Made by a program: the position numbers and the translations under genes. A DNA stretch of 64,000 nucleotides from Sacculina carcini. Lineage: Eukaryota > Arthropoda > Thecostraca > Sacculinidae. The notes beneath the pieces are model-generated. The model saw only the letters and a program-made list of their open reading frames with translations, searched no databases and had not been told where the DNA came from. This document shows, in pieces, positions 22,358 to 35,246 of this stretch (positions are counted from its first letter, which is position 1; every line of letters starts with the position of its first letter). The stretch covers positions 260,501 through 324,500 of the forward strand of contig OU696578.1 of assembly GCA_916048095.2 (NCBI GenBank), given 5' to 3'.

Positions 22358-25203
22358 GTGATCTAAGTGTTACCTAAGTGTGCCCTAACTGTTACCTAAG
22401 TGTGCCCTAAGTGTTACCTAAGTGTGCCCTAAGTGTTACCTAAGTGTTACCTAAGTGTTACCTAAGTGTTACCTAAGTGTGCCCTAAGTGTTACCTAAGT
22501 GTTACCTAAGTATGCCCTAAGTGTTACCTAAGTGTTACCTAAGTGTGCCCTAAGTGTTACCTAAGTGTGCCCTAAGTGTTACCTAAGTGTGCCCTAAGTG
22601 TTACCTAAGTGTTACCTAAGTGTTACCTAAGTGTTACCTAAGTGTTACCTAAGTGTTACCTAAGTGTTACCTAAGTTTACCTAAGTGTTACCCAAGTGTG
22701 CCCTAAGTGTTACCTAAGTGTGCCCTAAGTGTTACCTAAGTGTGCCCTAAGTGTTACCTAAGTGTGCCCTAAGTGTTACCTAAGTGTGCCCTAAGTGTTA
22801 CCTAAGTGTTACCTAAGTGTTACCTAAGTGTTACCTAAGTGTTACCCAAGTGTTACTTAAGTGTTACCCACGTGTTACCTAAGTGTGCCCTAAGTGTTAC
22901 CTAAGTGTGCCCTAAGTGTTACCTAAGTGTGCCCTAAGTGTTACCTAAGTGTTACCTAAGTTTTACCTAAGTGTTACCTAAGTGTGCCCTAAGTGTTACC
23001 TAAGTGTGCCCTAAGTGTTAACTAAGTGTGCCCTAAGTGTTACCTAAGTGTGCCCTAAGTGTTACCTAAGTGTTACCTAAGTGTTACCTAAGTGTTACCT
23101 AAGTGTTACCTAAGTGTTACCTAAGTGTGCCCGAAGTGTTACCTAAGTGTTACCTAAGTGTTACCTAAGTATGCCCTAAGTGTTACCTAAGTGTTACCTA
23201 AGTGTGCCCTAAGTGTTACCTAAGTGTGCCCTAAGTGTTACCTAAGTGTGCCCTAAGTGTTACCTAAGTGTTACCTAAGTGTTACCTAAGTGTTACCTAA
23301 GTGTTACCTAAGTGTTACCTAAGTGTTACCTAAGTTTACCTAAGTGTTACCCAAGTGTGCCCTAAGTGTTACCTAAGTGTGCCCTAAGTGTTACCTAAGT
23401 GTGCCCTAAGTGTTACCTAAGTGTGCCCTAAGTGTTACCTAAGTGTTACCTAAGTGTTACCTAAGTGTTACCTAAGTGTGCCCTAAGTGTTACCTAAGTG
23501 TTACCTAAGTATGCCCTAAGTGTTACCTAAGTGTTACCTAAGTGTGCCCTAAGTGTTACCTAAGTGTGCCCTAAGTGTTACCTAAGTGTGCCCTAAGTGT
23601 TACCTAAGTGTGCCCTAAGTGTTACCTAAGTGTGCCCTAAGTGTTACCCAAGTGTGCCCTAAGTGTTACCTAAGTGTGCCCTAAGTGTTACCTAAGTGTT
23701 ACCTAAGTGTGCCCTAAGTGTGCCCTAAGTTTGCCCTAAGTGTTACCTAAGTGTGCCCTAAGTGTTACCTAAGTGTGCCCTAAGTGTTTCCTAAGTGTGC
23801 CCTAAGTGTTACCTAAGTGTACCCTAAGTGTTACCTAAGTGTTACCTAAGTGTTACCTAAGTGTTACCTAAGTGTTACCCAAGTGTTACCTAAGTGTTAC
23901 CCACGTGTTACCTAAGTGTGCCCTAAATGTTACCTAAGTGTGCCCTAAGTGTTACCTAAGTGTTACCTAAGTGTGCCCTAAGTGTGCCCTAAGTTTGCCC
24001 TAAGTGTTACCTAAGTGTGCCCTAAGTGTTACCTAAGTGTGCCCTAAGTGTTTCCTAAGTGTGCCCTAAGTGTTACCTAAGTGTACCCTAAGTGTTACCT
24101 AAGTGTTACCTAAGTGTTACCTAAGTGTTACCTAAGTGTTACCCAAGTGTTACCTAAGTGTTACCCACGTGTTACCTAAGTGTGCCCTAAATGTTACCTA
24201 AGTGTTACCTAAGTGTTACCTAAGTGTTACCTAAGTGTGCCCTAAGTGTTACCTAAGTATGCCCTAAGTGTTACCTAAGTGTGCCCTAAGTGTTACCTAA
24301 GTGTGCCCTAAATGTTACCTAAGTGTGCCCTAAGTGTTACCTAAGTGTGTCCTAAGTGTTTCCCAAGTGTGCCCTAAGTGTTACCTAAGTGTACCCTAAG
24401 TGTTACCTAAGTGTTACCTAAGTGTTACCTAAGTGTTACCTAAGTGTACCCTAAGTGTTACCTAAGTGTGCCCTAAGTGTTACCTAAGTGTTACCTAAGT
24501 GTTACCTAAGTGTGCCCTAAGTGTTACCTAAGTGTGCCCTAAGTGTTACCTAAGTGTGCCCTAAGTGTTACCTAAGTGTGCCCTAAGTGTTACCTAAGTG
24601 TTACCTAAGTGTTACCTAAGTGTTACCTAAGTGTTACCTAAGTGTTACCTAAGTTTACCTAAGTGTTACCCACGTGTGCCCTAAGTGTTACCTAAGTGTG
24701 CCCTAAGTGTTACCTAAGTGTGCCCTAAGTGTTACCTAAGTGTGCCCTAAGTGTTACCTAAGTGTGCCCTAAGTGTTACCTAAGTGTTACCTAAGTGTGC
24801 CCTAAGTGTGCCCTAAGTGTGCCCTAAGTGTTACCTAAGTGTGCCCTAAGTGTTACCTAAGTGTGCCCTAAGTGTTTCCTAAGTGTGCCCTAAGTGTTAC
24901 CTGAGTGTACCCTAAGTGTTACCTAAGTGTTACCTAAGTGTTACCTAAGTGTTACCCAAGTGTTACCTAAGTGTTACCCACGTGTTACCTAAGTGTGCCC
25001 TAAGTGTTACCTAAGTGTGCCCTAAGTGTTACCTAAGTGTGCCCTAAGTGTTACCTAAGTGTGCCCTAAGTGTTACCTAAGTGTTACCTAATTGTTACCT
25101 AAGTGTTACCTAAGTGTGCCCTAAGTGTTACCTAAGTGTGCCCTAAGTGTTACCTAAGTGTGCCCTAAGTGTTACCTAAGTGTGCCCTAAGTGTTACCTA
25201 AGT
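22358..25203 (-). repeat. Right array cycle, 2846 bp with internal 264-bp duplication
   Basis: This follows the long path (TTTT at 22961, CGAAG at 23132). The GTTTGCCC, TTTCCT, TACCC, CCCACG and CCTAAATG block is present twice in tandem. The GTTTGCCC variants lie at 23729 and 23993, 264 bp (24 units) apart. The length equals 2604 plus 264 minus 22, the last because the block after the short unit has one AB dimer fewer. Confidence 0.9.
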
Positions 25204-27148
25204 GTGATCTAAGTGTTACCTAAGTGTGCCCTAACTGTTACCTAAGTGTGCCCTAAGTGTTACCTAAGTGTGCCCTAAGTGTTACCTAAGTGTTACCTAA
25301 GTGTTACCTAAGTGTTACCTAAGTGTGCCCTAAGTGTTACCTAAGTGTTACCTAAGTATGCCCTAAGTGTTACCTAAGTGTTACCTAAGTGTGCCCTAAG
25401 TGTTACCTAAGTGTGCCCTAAGTGTTACCTAAGTGTGCCCTAAGTGTTACCTAAGTGTTACCTAAGTGTTACCTAAGTGTTACCTAAGTGTTACCTAAGT
25501 GTTACCTAAGTGTTACCTAAGTTTACCTAAGTGTTACCCAAGTGTGCCCTAAGTGTTACCTAAGTGTGCCCTAAGTGTTACCTAAGTGTGCCCTAAGTGT
25601 TACCTAAGTGTGCCCTAAGTGTTACCTAAGTGTGCCCTAAGTGTTACCTAAGTGTTACCTAAGTGTTACCTAAGTGTTACCTAAGTGTTACCCAAGTGTT
25701 ACTTAAGTGTTACCCACGTGTTACCTAAGTGTGCCCTAAGTGTTACCTAAGTGTGCCCTAAGTGTTACCTAAGTGTGCCCTAAGTGTTACCTAAGTGTGC
25801 CCTAAGTGTTACCTAAGTGTGCCCTAAGTGTTACCCAAGTGTGCCCTAAGTGTTACCTAAGTGTGCCCTAAGTGTTACCTAAGTGTTACCTAAGTGTGCC
25901 CTAAGTGTGCCCTAAGTTTGCCCTAAGTGTTACCTAAGTGTGCCCTAAGTGTTACCTAAGTGTGCCCTAAGTGTTTCCTAAGTGTGCCCTAAGTGTTACC
26001 TAAGTGTACCCTAAGTGTTACCTAAGTGTTACCTAAGTGTTACCTAAGTGTTACCTAAGTGTTACCCAAGTGTTACCTAAGTGTTACCCACGTGTTACCT
26101 AAGTGTGCCCTAAATGTTACCTAAGTGTTACCTAAGTGTTACCTAAGTGTTACCTAAGTGTGCCCTAAGTGTTACCTAAGTATGCCCTAAGTGTTACCTA
26201 AGTGTGCCCTAAGTGTTACCTAAGTGTGCCCTAAATGTTACCTAAGTGTGCCCTAAGTGTTACCTAAGTGTGTCCTAAGTGTTTCCCAAGTGTGCCCTAA
26301 GTGTTACCTAAGTGTACCCTAAGTGTTACCTAAGTGTTACCTAAGTGTTACCTAAGTGTTACCTAAGTGTACCCTAAGTGTTACCTAAGTGTGCCCTAAG
26401 TGTTACCTAAGTGTTACCTAAGTGTTACCTAAGTGTGCCCTAAGTGTTACCTAAGTGTGCCCTAAGTGTTACCTAAGTGTGCCCTAAGTGTTACCTAAGT
26501 GTGCCCTAAGTGTTACCTAAGTGTTACCTAAGTGTTACCTAAGTGTTACCTAAGTGTTACCTAAGTGTTACCTAAGTTTACCTAAGTGTTACCCACGTGT
26601 GCCCTAAGTGTTACCTAAGTGTGCCCTAAGTGTTACCTAAGTGTGCCCTAAGTGTTACCTAAGTGTGCCCTAAGTGTTACCTAAGTGTGCCCTAAGTGTT
26701 ACCTAAGTGTGCCCTAAGTGTTACCTAAGTGTTACCTAAGTGTGCCCTAAGTGTGCCCTAAGTGTGCCCTAAGTGTTACCTAAGTGTGCCCTAAGTGTTA
26801 CCTAAGTGTGCCCTAAGTGTTTCCTAAGTGTGCCCTAAGTGTTACCTGAGTGTACCCTAAGTGTTACCTAAGTGTTACCTAAGTGTTACCTAAGTGTTAC
26901 CCAAGTGTTACCTAAGTGTTACCCACGTGTTACCTAAGTGTGCCCTAAGTGTTACCTAAGTGTGCCCTAAGTGTTACCTAAGTGTGCCCTAAGTGTTACC
27001 TAAGTGTGCCCTAAGTGTTACCTAAGTGTTACCTAATTGTTACCTAAGTGTTACCTAAGTGTGCCCTAAGTGTTACCTAAGTGTGCCCTAAGTGTTACCT
27101 AAGTGTGCCCTAAGTGTTACCTAAGTGTGCCCTAAGTGTTACCTAAGT
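25204..27148 (-). repeat. Right array cycle, 1945 bp (type T2)
   Basis: The length matches 8546-10490, and the offsets match too: AGTA at +151 (25355) and TTACT at +495 (25699). Its distance from that copy is 16658 bp, and the D that closes it is also 16658 bp from its counterpart, showing that the two regions belong to a larger duplication. Confidence 0.92.
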
Positions 27149-30100
27149 GTGATCTAAGTGTTACCTAAGTGTGCCCTAACTGTTACCTAAGTGTGCCCTA
27201 AGTGTTACCTAAGTGTGCCCTAAGTGTTACCTAAGTGTTACCTAAGTGTTACCTAAGTGTTACCTAAGTGTGCCCTAAGTGTTACCTAAGTGTTACCTAA
27301 GTATGCCCTAAGTGTTACCTAAGTGTTACCTAAGTGTGCCCTAAGTGTTACCTAAGTGTGCCCTAAGTGTTACCTAAGTGTGCCCTAAGTGTTACCTAAG
27401 TGTTACCTAAGTGTTACCTAAGTGTTACCTAAGTGTTACCTAAGTGTTACCTAAGTGTTACCTAAGTTTACCTAAGTGTTACCCAAGTGTGCCCTAAGTG
27501 TTACCTAAGTGTGCCCTAAGTGTTACCTAAGTGTGCCCTAAGTGTTACCTAAGTGTGCCCTAAGTGTTACCTAAGTGTGCCCTAAGTGTTACCTAAGTGT
27601 TACCTAAGTGTTACCTAAGTGTTACCTAAGTGTTACCCAAGTGTTACTTAAGTGTTACCCACGTGTTACCTAAGTGTGCCCTAAGTGTTACCTAAGTGTG
27701 CCCTAAGTGTTACCTAAGTGTGCCCTAAGTGTTACCTAAGTGTTACCTAAGTTTTACCTAAGTGTTACCTAAGTGTGCCCTAAGTGTTACCTAAGTGTGC
27801 CCTAAGTGTTAACTAAGTGTGCCCTAAGTGTTACCTAAGTGTGCCCTAAGTGTTACCTAAGTGTTACCTAAGTGTTACCTAAGTGTTACATAAGTGTTAC
27901 CTAAGTGTTACCTAAGTGTGCCCGAAGTGTTACCTAAGTGTTACCTAAGTGTTACCTAAGTATGCCCTAAGTGTTACCTAAGTGTTACCTAAGTGTGCCC
28001 TAAGTGTTACCTAAGTGTGCCCTAAGTGTTACCTAAGTGTGCCCTAAGTGTTACCTAAGTGTTACCTAAGTGTTACCTAAGTGTTACCTAAGTGTTACCT
28101 AAGTGTTACCTAAGTGTTACCTAAGTTTACCTAAGTGTTACCCAAGTGTGCCCTAAGTGTTACCTAAGTGTGCCCTAAGTGTTACCTAAGTGTGCCCTAA
28201 GTGTTACCTAAGTGTGCCCTAAGTGTTACCTAAGTGTTACCTAAGTGTTACCTAAGTGTTACCTAAGTGTGCCCTAAGTGTTACCTAAGTGTTACCTAAG
28301 TATGCCCTAAGTGTTACCTAAGTGTTACCTAAGTGTGCCCTAAGTGTTACCTAAGTGTGCCCTAAGTGTTACCTAAGTGTGCCCTAAGTGTTACCTAAGT
28401 GTGCCCTAAGTGTTACCTAAGTGTGCCCTAAGTGTTACCCAAGTGTGCCCTAAGTGTTACCTAAGTGTGCCCTAAGTGTTACCTAAGTGTTACCTAAGTG
28501 TGCCCTAAGTGTGCCCTAAGTTTGCCCTAAGTGTTACCTAAGTGTGCCCTAAGTGTTACCTAAGTGTGCCCTAAGTGTTTCCTAAGTGTGCCCTAAGTGT
28601 TACCTAAGTGTACCCTAAGTGTTACCTAAGTGTTACCTAACTGTTACCTAAGTGTGCCCTAAGTGTTACCTAAGTGTGCCCTAAGTGTTACCTAAGTGTT
28701 ACCTAAGTGTTACCTAAGTGTTACCTAAGTGTGCCCTAAGTGTTACCTAAGTGTTACCTAAGTATGCCCTAAGTGTTACCTAAGTGTTACCTAAGTGTGC
28801 CCTAAGTGTTACCTAAGTGTGCCCTAAGTGTTACCTAAGTGTGCCCTAAGTGTTACCTAAGTGTTACCTAAGTGTTACCTAAGTGTTACCTAAGTGTTAC
28901 CTAAGTGTTACCTAAGTGTTACCTAAGTTTACCTAAGTGTTACCCAAGTGTGCCCTAAGTGTTACCTAAGTGTGCCCTAAGTGTTACCTAAGTGTGCCCT
29001 AAGTGTTACCTAAGTGTGCCCTAAGTGTTACCTAAGTGTGCCCTAAGTGTTACCTAAGTGTTACCTAAGTGTTACCTAAGTGTTACCTAAGTGTTACCCA
29101 AGTGTTACTTAAGTGTTACCCACGTGTTACCTAAGTGTGCCCTAAGTGTTACCTAAGTGTGCCCTAAGTGTTACCTAAGTGTGCCCTAAGTGTTACCTAA
29201 GTGTGCCCTAAGTGTTACCTAAGTGTGCCCTAAGTGTTACCCAAGTGTGCCCTAAGTGTTACCTAAGTGTGCCCTAAGTGTTACCTAAGTGTTACCTAAG
29301 TGTGCCCTAAGTGTGCCCTAAGTTTGCCCTAAGTGTTACCTAAGTGTGCCCTAAGTGTTACCTAAGTGTGCCCTAAGTGTTTCCTAAGTGTGCCCTAAGT
29401 GTTACCTAAGTGTACCCTAAGTGTTACCTAAGTGTTACCTAAGTGTTACCTAAGTGTTACCTAAGTGTTACCCAAGTGTTACCTAAGTGTTACCCACGTG
29501 TTACCTAAGTGTGCCCTAAATGTTACCTAAGTGTTACCTAAGTGTTACCTAAGTGTTACCTAAGTGTGCCCTAAGTGTTACCTAAGTATGCCCTAAGTGT
29601 TACCTAAGTGTGCCCTAAGTGTTACCTAAGTGTGCCCTAAATGTTACCTAAGTGTGCCCTAAGTGTTACCTAAGTGTGTCCTAAGTGTTTCCCAAGTGTG
29701 CCCTAAGTGTTACCTAAGTGTACCCTAAGTGTTACCTAAGTGTTACCTAAGTGTTACCTAAGTGTTACCTAAGTGTACCCTAAGTGTTACCTAAGTGTGC
29801 CCTAAGTGTTACCTAAGTGTTACCTAAGTGTTACCTAAGTGTGCCCTAAGTGTTACCTAAGTGTGCCCTAAGTGTTACCTAAGTGTGCCCTAAGTGTTAC
29901 CTAAGTGTGCCCTAAGTGTTACCTAAGTGTTACCTAAGTGTTACCTAAGTGTTACCTAAGTGTTACCTAAGTGTTACCTAAGTTTACCTAAGTGTTACCC
30001 ACGTGTGCCCTAAGTGTTACCTAAGTGTGCCCTAAGTGTTACCTAAGTGTGCCCTAAGTGTTACCTAAGTGTGCCCTAAGTGTTACCTAAGTGTGCCCTA

Positions 30101-30554
30101 AGTGTTACCTAAGTGTGCCCTAAGTGTTACCTAAGTGTTACCTAAGTGTGCCCTAAGTGTGCCCTAAGTGTGCCCTAAGTGTTACCTAAGTGTGCCCTAA
30201 GTGTTACCTAAGTGTGCCCTAAGTGTTTCCTAAGTGTGCCCTAAGTGTTACCTGAGTGTACCCTAAGTGTTACCTAAGTGTTACCTAAGTGTTACCTAAG
30301 TGTTACCCAAGTGTTACCTAAGTGTTACCCACGTGTTACCTAAGTGTGCCCTAAGTGTTACCTAAGTGTGCCCTAAGTGTTACCTAAGTGTGCCCTAAGT
30401 GTTACCTAAGTGTGCCCTAAGTGTTACCTAAGTGTTACCTAATTGTTACCTAAGTGTTACCTAAGTGTGCCCTAAGTGTTACCTAAGTGTGCCCTAAGTG
30501 TTACCTAAGTGTGCCCTAAGTGTTACCTAAGTGTGCCCTAAGTGTTACCTAAGT
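27149..30554 (-). repeat. Right array cycle, 3406 bp (T3-like, different junction)
   Basis: This is the counterpart of 10491-13819 but 77 bp (7 units) longer. TTTT is at 27752 and CGAAG at 27923, as expected. The internal fusion differs: after the TACCC unit near 28610 the array enters a GTTACCTAACTG unit (near 28632), where all ordinary copies have GTGCCCTAACTG next to D. From the short unit near 28926 the two copies are again in step (offset 16735). A private GTTACATAAG lies at 27885. Confidence 0.9.
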
Positions 30555-33158
30555 GTGATCTAAGTGTTACCTAAGTGTGCCCTAACTGTTACCTAAGTGT
30601 GCCCTAAGTGTTACCTAAGTGTGCCCTAAGTGTTACCTAAGTGTTACCTAAGTGTTACCTAAGTGTTACCTAAGTGTGCCCTAAGTGTTACCTAAGTGTT
30701 ACCTAAGTATGCCCTAAGTGTTACCTAAGTGTTACCTAAGTGTGCCCTAAGTGTTACCTAAGTGTGCCCTAAGTGTTACCTAAGTGTGCCCTAAGTGTTA
30801 CCTAAGTGTTACCTAAGTGTTACCTAAGTGTTACCTAAGTGTTACCTAAGTGTTACCTAAGTGTTACCTAAGTTTACCTAAGTGTTACCCAAGTGTGCCC
30901 TAAGTGTTACCTAAGTGTGCCCTAAGTGTTACCTAAGTGTGCCCTAAGTGTTACCTAAGTGTGCCCTAAGTGTTACCTAAGTGTGCCCTAAGTGTTACCT
31001 AAGTGTTACCTAAGTGTTACCTAAGTGTTACCTAAGTGTTACCCAAGTGTTACTTAAGTGTTACCCACGTGTTACCTAAGTGTGCCCTAAGTGTTACCTA
31101 AGTGTGCCCTAAGTGTTACCTAAGTGTGCCCTAAGTGTTACCTAAGTGTTACCTAAGTTTTACCTAAGTGTTACCTAAGTGTGCCCTAAGTGTTACCTAA
31201 GTGTGCCCTAAGTGTTAACTAAGTGTGCCCTAAGTGTTACCTAAGTGTGCCCTAAGTGTTACCTAAGTGTTACCTAAGTGTTACCTAAGTGTTACCTAAG
31301 TGTTACCTAAGTGTTACCTAAGTGTGCCCGAAGTGTTACCTAAGTGTTACCTAAGTGTTACCTAAGTATGCCCTAAGTGTTACCTAAGTGTTACCTAAGT
31401 GTGCCCTAAGTGTTACCTAAGTGTGCCCTAAGTGTTACCTAAGTGTGCCCTAAGTGTTACCTAAGTGTTACCTAAGTGTTACCTAAGTGTTACCTAAGTG
31501 TTACCTAAGTGTTACCTAAGTGTTACCTAAGTTTACCTAAGTGTTACCCAAGTGTGCCCTAAGTGTTACCTAAGTGTGCCCTAAGTGTTACCTAAGTGTG
31601 CCCTAAGTGTTACCTAAGTGTGCCCTAAGTGTTACCTAAGTGTTACCTAAGTGTTACCTAAGTGTTACCTAAGTGTGCCCTAAGTGTTACCTAAGTGTTA
31701 CCTAAGTATGCCCTAAGTGTTACCTAAGTGTTACCTAAGTGTGCCCTAAGTGTTACCTAAGTGTGCCCTAAGTGTTACCTAAGTGTGCCCTAAGTGTTAC
31801 CTAAGTGTGCCCTAAGTGTTACCTAAGTGTGCCCTAAGTGTTACCCAAGTGTGCCCTAAGTGTTACCTAAGTGTGCCCTAAGTGTTACCTAAGTGTTACC
31901 TAAGTGTGCCCTAAGTGTGCCCTAAGTTTGCCCTAAGTGTTACCTAAGTGTGCCCTAAGTGTTACCTAAGTGTGCCCTAAGTGTTTCCTAAGTGTGCCCT
32001 AAGTGTTACCTAAGTGTACCCTAAGTGTTACCTAAGTGTTACCTAAGTGTTACCTAAGTGTTACCTAAGTGTTACCCAAGTGTTACCTAAGTGTTACCCA
32101 CGTGTTACCTAAGTGTGCCCTAAATGTTACCTAAGTGTTACCTAAGTGTTACCTAAGTGTTACCTAAGTGTGCCCTAAGTGTTACCTAAGTATGCCCTAA
32201 GTGTTACCTAAGTGTGCCCTAAGTGTTACCTAAGTGTGCCCTAAGTGTTACCTAAGTGTGCCCTAAGTGTTACCTAAGTGTGTCCTAAGTGTTTCCCAAG
32301 TGTGCCCTAAGTGTTACCTAAGTGTACCCTAAGTGTTACCTAAGTGTTACCTAAGTGTTACCTAAGTGTTACCTAAGTGTACCCTAAGTGTTACCTAAGT
32401 GTGCCCTAAGTGTTACCTAAGTGTTACCTAAGTGTTACCTAAGTGTGCCCTAAGTGTTACCTAAGTGTGCCCTAAGTGTTACCTAAGTGTGCCCTAAGTG
32501 TTACCTAAGTGTGCCCTAAGTGTTACCTAAGTGTTACCTAAGTGTTACCTAAGTGTTACCTAAGTGTTACCTAAGTGTTACCTAAGTTTACCTAAGTGTT
32601 ACCCACGTGTGCCCTAAGTGTTACCTAAGTGTGCCCTAAGTGTTACCTAAGTGTGCCCTAAGTGTTACCTAAGTGTGCCCTAAGTGTTACCTAAGTGTGC
32701 CCTAAGTGTTACCTAAGTGTGCCCTAAGTGTTACCTAAGTGTTACCTAAGTGTGCCCTAAGTGTGCCCTAAGTGTGCCCTAAGTGTTACCTAAGTGTGCC
32801 CTAAGTGTTACCTAAGTGTGCCCTAAGTGTTTCCTAAGTGTGCCCTAAGTGTTACCTAAGTGTACCCTAAGTGTTACCTAAGTGTTACCTAAGTGTTACC
32901 TAAGTGTTACCCAAGTGTTACCTAAGTGTTACCCACGTGTTACCTAAGTGTGCCCTAAGTGTTACCTAAGTGTGCCCTAAGTGTTACCTAAGTGTGCCCT
33001 AAGTGTTACCTAAGTGTGCCCTAAGTGTTACCTAAGTGTTACCTAATTGTTACCTAAGTGTTACCTAAGTGTGCCCTAAGTGTTACCTAAGTGTGCCCTA
33101 AGTGTTACCTAAGTGTGCCCTAAGTGTTACCTAAGTGTGCCCTAAGTGTTACCTAAGT
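30555..33158 (-). repeat. Right array cycle, 2604 bp (type T4)
   Basis: TTTT is at +603 (31158) and CGAAG at +774 (31329). It lies 16735 bp from the first T4 cycle at 13820. It carries CCTAAG, not CCTGAG, before TACCC near the end, like the other T4 cycles. Confidence 0.93.
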
Positions 33159-35246
33159 GTGATCTAAGTGTTACCTAAGTGTGCCCTAACTGTTACCTAA
33201 GTGTGCCCTAAGTGTTACCTAAGTGTGCCCTAAGTGTTACCTAAGTGTTACCTAAGTGTTACCTAAGTGTTACCTAAGTGTGCCCTAAGTGTTACCTAAG
33301 TGTTACCTAAGTATGCCCTAAGTGTTACCTAAGTGTTACCTAAGTGTGCCCTAAGTGTTACCTAAGTGTGCCCTAAGTGTTACCTAAGTGTGCCCTAAGT
33401 GTTACCTAAGTGTTACCTAAGTGTTACCTAAGTGTTACCTAAGTGTTACCTAAGTGTTACCTAAGTGTTACCTAAGTTTACCTAAGTGTTACCCAAGTGT
33501 GCCCTAAGTGTTACCTAAGTGTGCCCTAAGTGTTACCTAAGTGTGCCCTAAGTGTTACCTAAGTGTGCCCTAAGTGTTACCTAAGTGTGCCCTAAGTGTT
33601 ACCTAAGTGTTACCTAAGTGTTACCTAAGTGTTACCTAAGTGTTACCCAAGTGTTACTTAAGTGTTACCCACGTGTTACCTAAGTGTGCCCTAAGTGTTA
33701 CCTAAGTGTGCCCTAAGTGTTACCTAAGTGTGCCCTAAGTGTTACCTAAGTGTTACCTAAGTTTTACCTAAGTGTTACCTAAGTGTGCCCTAAGTGTTAC
33801 CTAAGTGTGCCCTAAGTGTTAACTAAGTGTGCCCTAAGTGTTACCTAAGTGTGCCCTAAGTGTTACCTAAGTGTTACCTAAGTGTTACCTAAGTGTTACC
33901 TAAGTGTTACCTAAGTGTTACCTAAGTGTGCCCTAAGTGTTACCCAAGTGTGCCCTAAGTGTTACCTAAGTGTGCCCTAAGTGTTACCTAAGTGTTACCT
34001 AAGTGTGCCCTAAGTGTGCCCTAAGTTTGCCCTAAGTGTTACCTAAGTGTGCCCTAAGTGTTACCTAAGTGTGCCCTAAGTGTTTCCTAAGTGTGCCCTA
34101 AGTGTTACCTAAGTGTACCCTAAGTGTTACCTAAGTGTTACCTAAGTGTTACCTAAGTGTTACCTAAGTGTTACCCAAGTGTTACCTAAGTGTTACCCAC
34201 GTGTTACCTAAGTGTGCCCTAAATGTTACCTAAGTGTTACCTAAGTGTTACCTAAGTGTTACCTAAGTGTGCCCTAAGTGTTACCTAAGTATGCCCTAAG
34301 TGTTACCTAAGTGTGCCCTAAGTGTTACCTAAGTGTGCCCTAAATGTTACCTAAGTGTGCCCTAAGTGTTACCTAAGTGTGTCCTAAGTGTTTCCCAAGT
34401 GTGCCCTAAGTGTTACCTAAGTGTACCCTAAGTGTTACCTAAGTGTTACCTAAGTGTTACCTAAGTGTTACCTAAGTGTACCCTAAGTGTTACCTAAGTG
34501 TGCCCTAAGTGTTACCTAAGTGTTACCTAAGTGTTACCTAAGTGTGCCCTAAGTGTTACCTAAGTGTGCCCTAAGTGTTACCTAAGTGTGCCCTAAGTGT
34601 TACCTAAGTGTGCCCTAAGTGTTACCTAAGTGTTACCTAAGTGTTACCTAAGTGTTACCTAAGTGTTACCTAAGTTTACCTAAGTGTTACCCACGTGTGC
34701 CCTAAGTGTTACCTAAGTGTGCCCTAAGTGTTACCTAAGTGTGCCCTAAGTGTTACCTAAGTGTGCCCTAAGTGTTACCTAAGTGTGCCCTAAGTGTTAC
34801 CTAAGTGTGCCCTAAGTGTTACCTAAGTGTTACCTAAGTGTGCCCTAAGTGTGCCCTAAGTGTGCCCTAAGTGTTACCTAAGTGTGCCCTAAGTGTTACC
34901 TAAGTGTGCCCTAAGTGTTTCCTAAGTGTGCCCTAAGTGTTACCTGAGTGTACCCTAAGTGTTACCTAAGTGTTACCTAAGTGTTACCTAAGTGTTACCC
35001 AAGTGTTACCTAAGTGTTACCCACGTGTTACCTAAGTGTGCCCTAAGTGTTACCTAAGTGTGCCCTAAGTGTTACCTAAGTGTGCCCTAAGTGTTACCTA
35101 AGTGTGCCCTAAGTGTTACCTAAGTGTTACCTAATTGTTACCTAAGTGTTACCTAAGTGTGCCCTAAGTGTTACCTAAGTGTGCCCTAAGTGTTACCTAA
35201 GTGTGCCCTAAGTGTTACCTAAGTGTGCCCTAAGTGTTACCTAAGT
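33159..35246 (-). repeat. Right array cycle, 2088 bp (type T1, one unit shorter)
   Basis: It uses the same shortened path as 6447-8545: TTTT at +603 (33762), GTTAACT, then CCCAAGTGTGCCC with no CGAAG. The 11-bp difference matches one unit fewer in the TA run before the last short unit (near 34674). Confidence 0.9.
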
